Shown in pieces: positions 63,726 to 64,000 of a stretch of DNA of 64,000 nucleotides. Each line of letters opens with the position of its first letter. The stretch's first letter is position 1. Position numbers and translations under genes: made by a program. Source of the DNA: an uncultured Caulobacterales bacterium (GTDB taxonomy: Bacteria > Pseudomonadota > Alphaproteobacteria > Caulobacterales > Maricaulaceae); assembly GCA_937928165.1 (NCBI GenBank), contig CALFVT010000002.1, forward strand, positions 124,001-188,000, given 5' to 3'. The notes under the pieces were generated by a model that was not told where the DNA came from, ran no database searches, and saw only the letters and a list, made by a program, of their open reading frames with translations.

Positions 63726-64000
63726 GGCTCCTGAGTCGCATAATATTTTGATAAAACAAGAACAAGATCATCCGCAATATCGGCCGCAAGGCGCTGGGCG
63801 GCATTTTCTTCGGCAGAAACACGGCCAAAAGGATCAAGGGGCGAGCCAAAGCTTGATACAGATGTCAGCTGCCCGCTATCTAAGATGTCACCAGTTTTAC
63901 TGTCTATAAGTTTATATTCTGCGCGAAGCTGTATTTCAAAGCGCGACGCGACATCGTCTCCGCGAATACCAAGCCGTCTTTGATTAAGACGTGGATCGAT
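63722..64000 (-). CDS. lptE: LPS-assembly lipoprotein LptE, 5' part missing
   Basis: 92 codons of the 3' end on the minus strand, open at the window edge. The frame reads RFEIQLRAEYKLIDSKTGD, SVSSFGSPLDPF, and ENAAQRLAADIADDLVLVL, matching the C-terminal part of LptE, the plug of the outer-membrane LPS translocon. The lptE-holA order is conserved. The signal peptide and lipobox lie beyond the window. Confidence 0.85.
   Translation of the reverse strand: MDPRLNQRRLGIRGDDVASRFEIQLRAEYKLIDSKTGDILDSGQLTSVSSFGSPLDPFGRVSAEENAAQRLAADIADDLVLVLSKYYATQEP

Noticed and set aside
1-64000. CRISPR arrays, insertion sequences, prophage, tRNA and rRNA genes
   Set aside because: None was seen on reading; no regularly spaced repeats, transposase-like frames or tRNA-like TpsiC motifs were found.

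Overview
This 64 kb window is alphaproteobacterial chromosome containing the putative replication origin. The case for this rests on gene order and sites: maf-aroE-coaE-dnaQ to the left of a hemE-adjacent AT-rich gap, hemE-hemJ-rho-mnmE-mnmG-rsmG-parA-parB-holA-lptE to its right, perfect DnaA boxes and a perfect CtrA box in the gap, parS palindromes beside mnmG, and clusters of the CcrM methylation site GANTC. This is the Caulobacter-type origin layout. A Caulobacterales/Maricaulales-like (Hyphomonadaceae-like) marine bacterium would fit, but I cannot name a genus. No rRNA, tRNA, CRISPR array or insertion sequence was recognised.

Layout. 1-1.1 kb: two divergent sulfotransferases (one cut by the window edge). 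1.2-7.8 kb: a compact, divergent type II secretion (T2SS) gene set in the order J-K-L-M-C-D-I. 7.8-9.8 kb: a control region (AT-rich terminator hairpin, inverted repeats, a perfect CtrA box with an embedded GANTC site, a foldable leader) and one gene for a 509-residue Sec-exported protein of unknown family, followed by a strong terminator. 9.9-11.6 kb: a second-set GspE ATPase. 11.6-13.1 kb: rmlA and rmlC on the opposite strand. 13.2-24.5 kb: a full canonical T2SS operon gspCDEFGHIJKLMN. The most interesting reading is that two T2SS machines sit head to tail and the divergent one encloses its own CtrA-controlled exported protein, a good candidate for a dedicated substrate or surface protein.

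24.6-30.1 kb: a lipoprotein gene, a candidate structured non-coding RNA with a strong terminator, then recF, dnaN, dnaA and rpsT on the minus strand, with four GANTC sites in 76 bases upstream of dnaA. 30.2-45.8 kb: housekeeping and accessory genes (enoyl-CoA hydratase, GH97 glycosidase, DUF2200, mutM, ubiE, WG-repeat lipoprotein, hslV, methyltransferase, TraB-like lipoprotein, membrane protein, hslU, Smr protein, mltA, Tim44-like, secB, SDR). 45.9-51.7 kb: a soluble hybrid histidine kinase, then dnaQ, coaE, aroE, maf and ppsR running toward the left. 51.7-52.1 kb: oriC. 52.1-64 kb: hemE, hemJ, rho, a GDPD lipoprotein, mnmE, two parS sites, mnmG (with a third parS), rsmG, parA, parB, mscS-like, holA and the 3' part of lptE.

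The genes next to the origin point away from it on both sides, as expected for bidirectional replication. Initiator (dnaA), clamp (dnaN), clamp-associated repair (recF), proofreading (dnaQ), clamp loader (holA) and segregation (parAB/parS) are all within about 35 kb of oriC.
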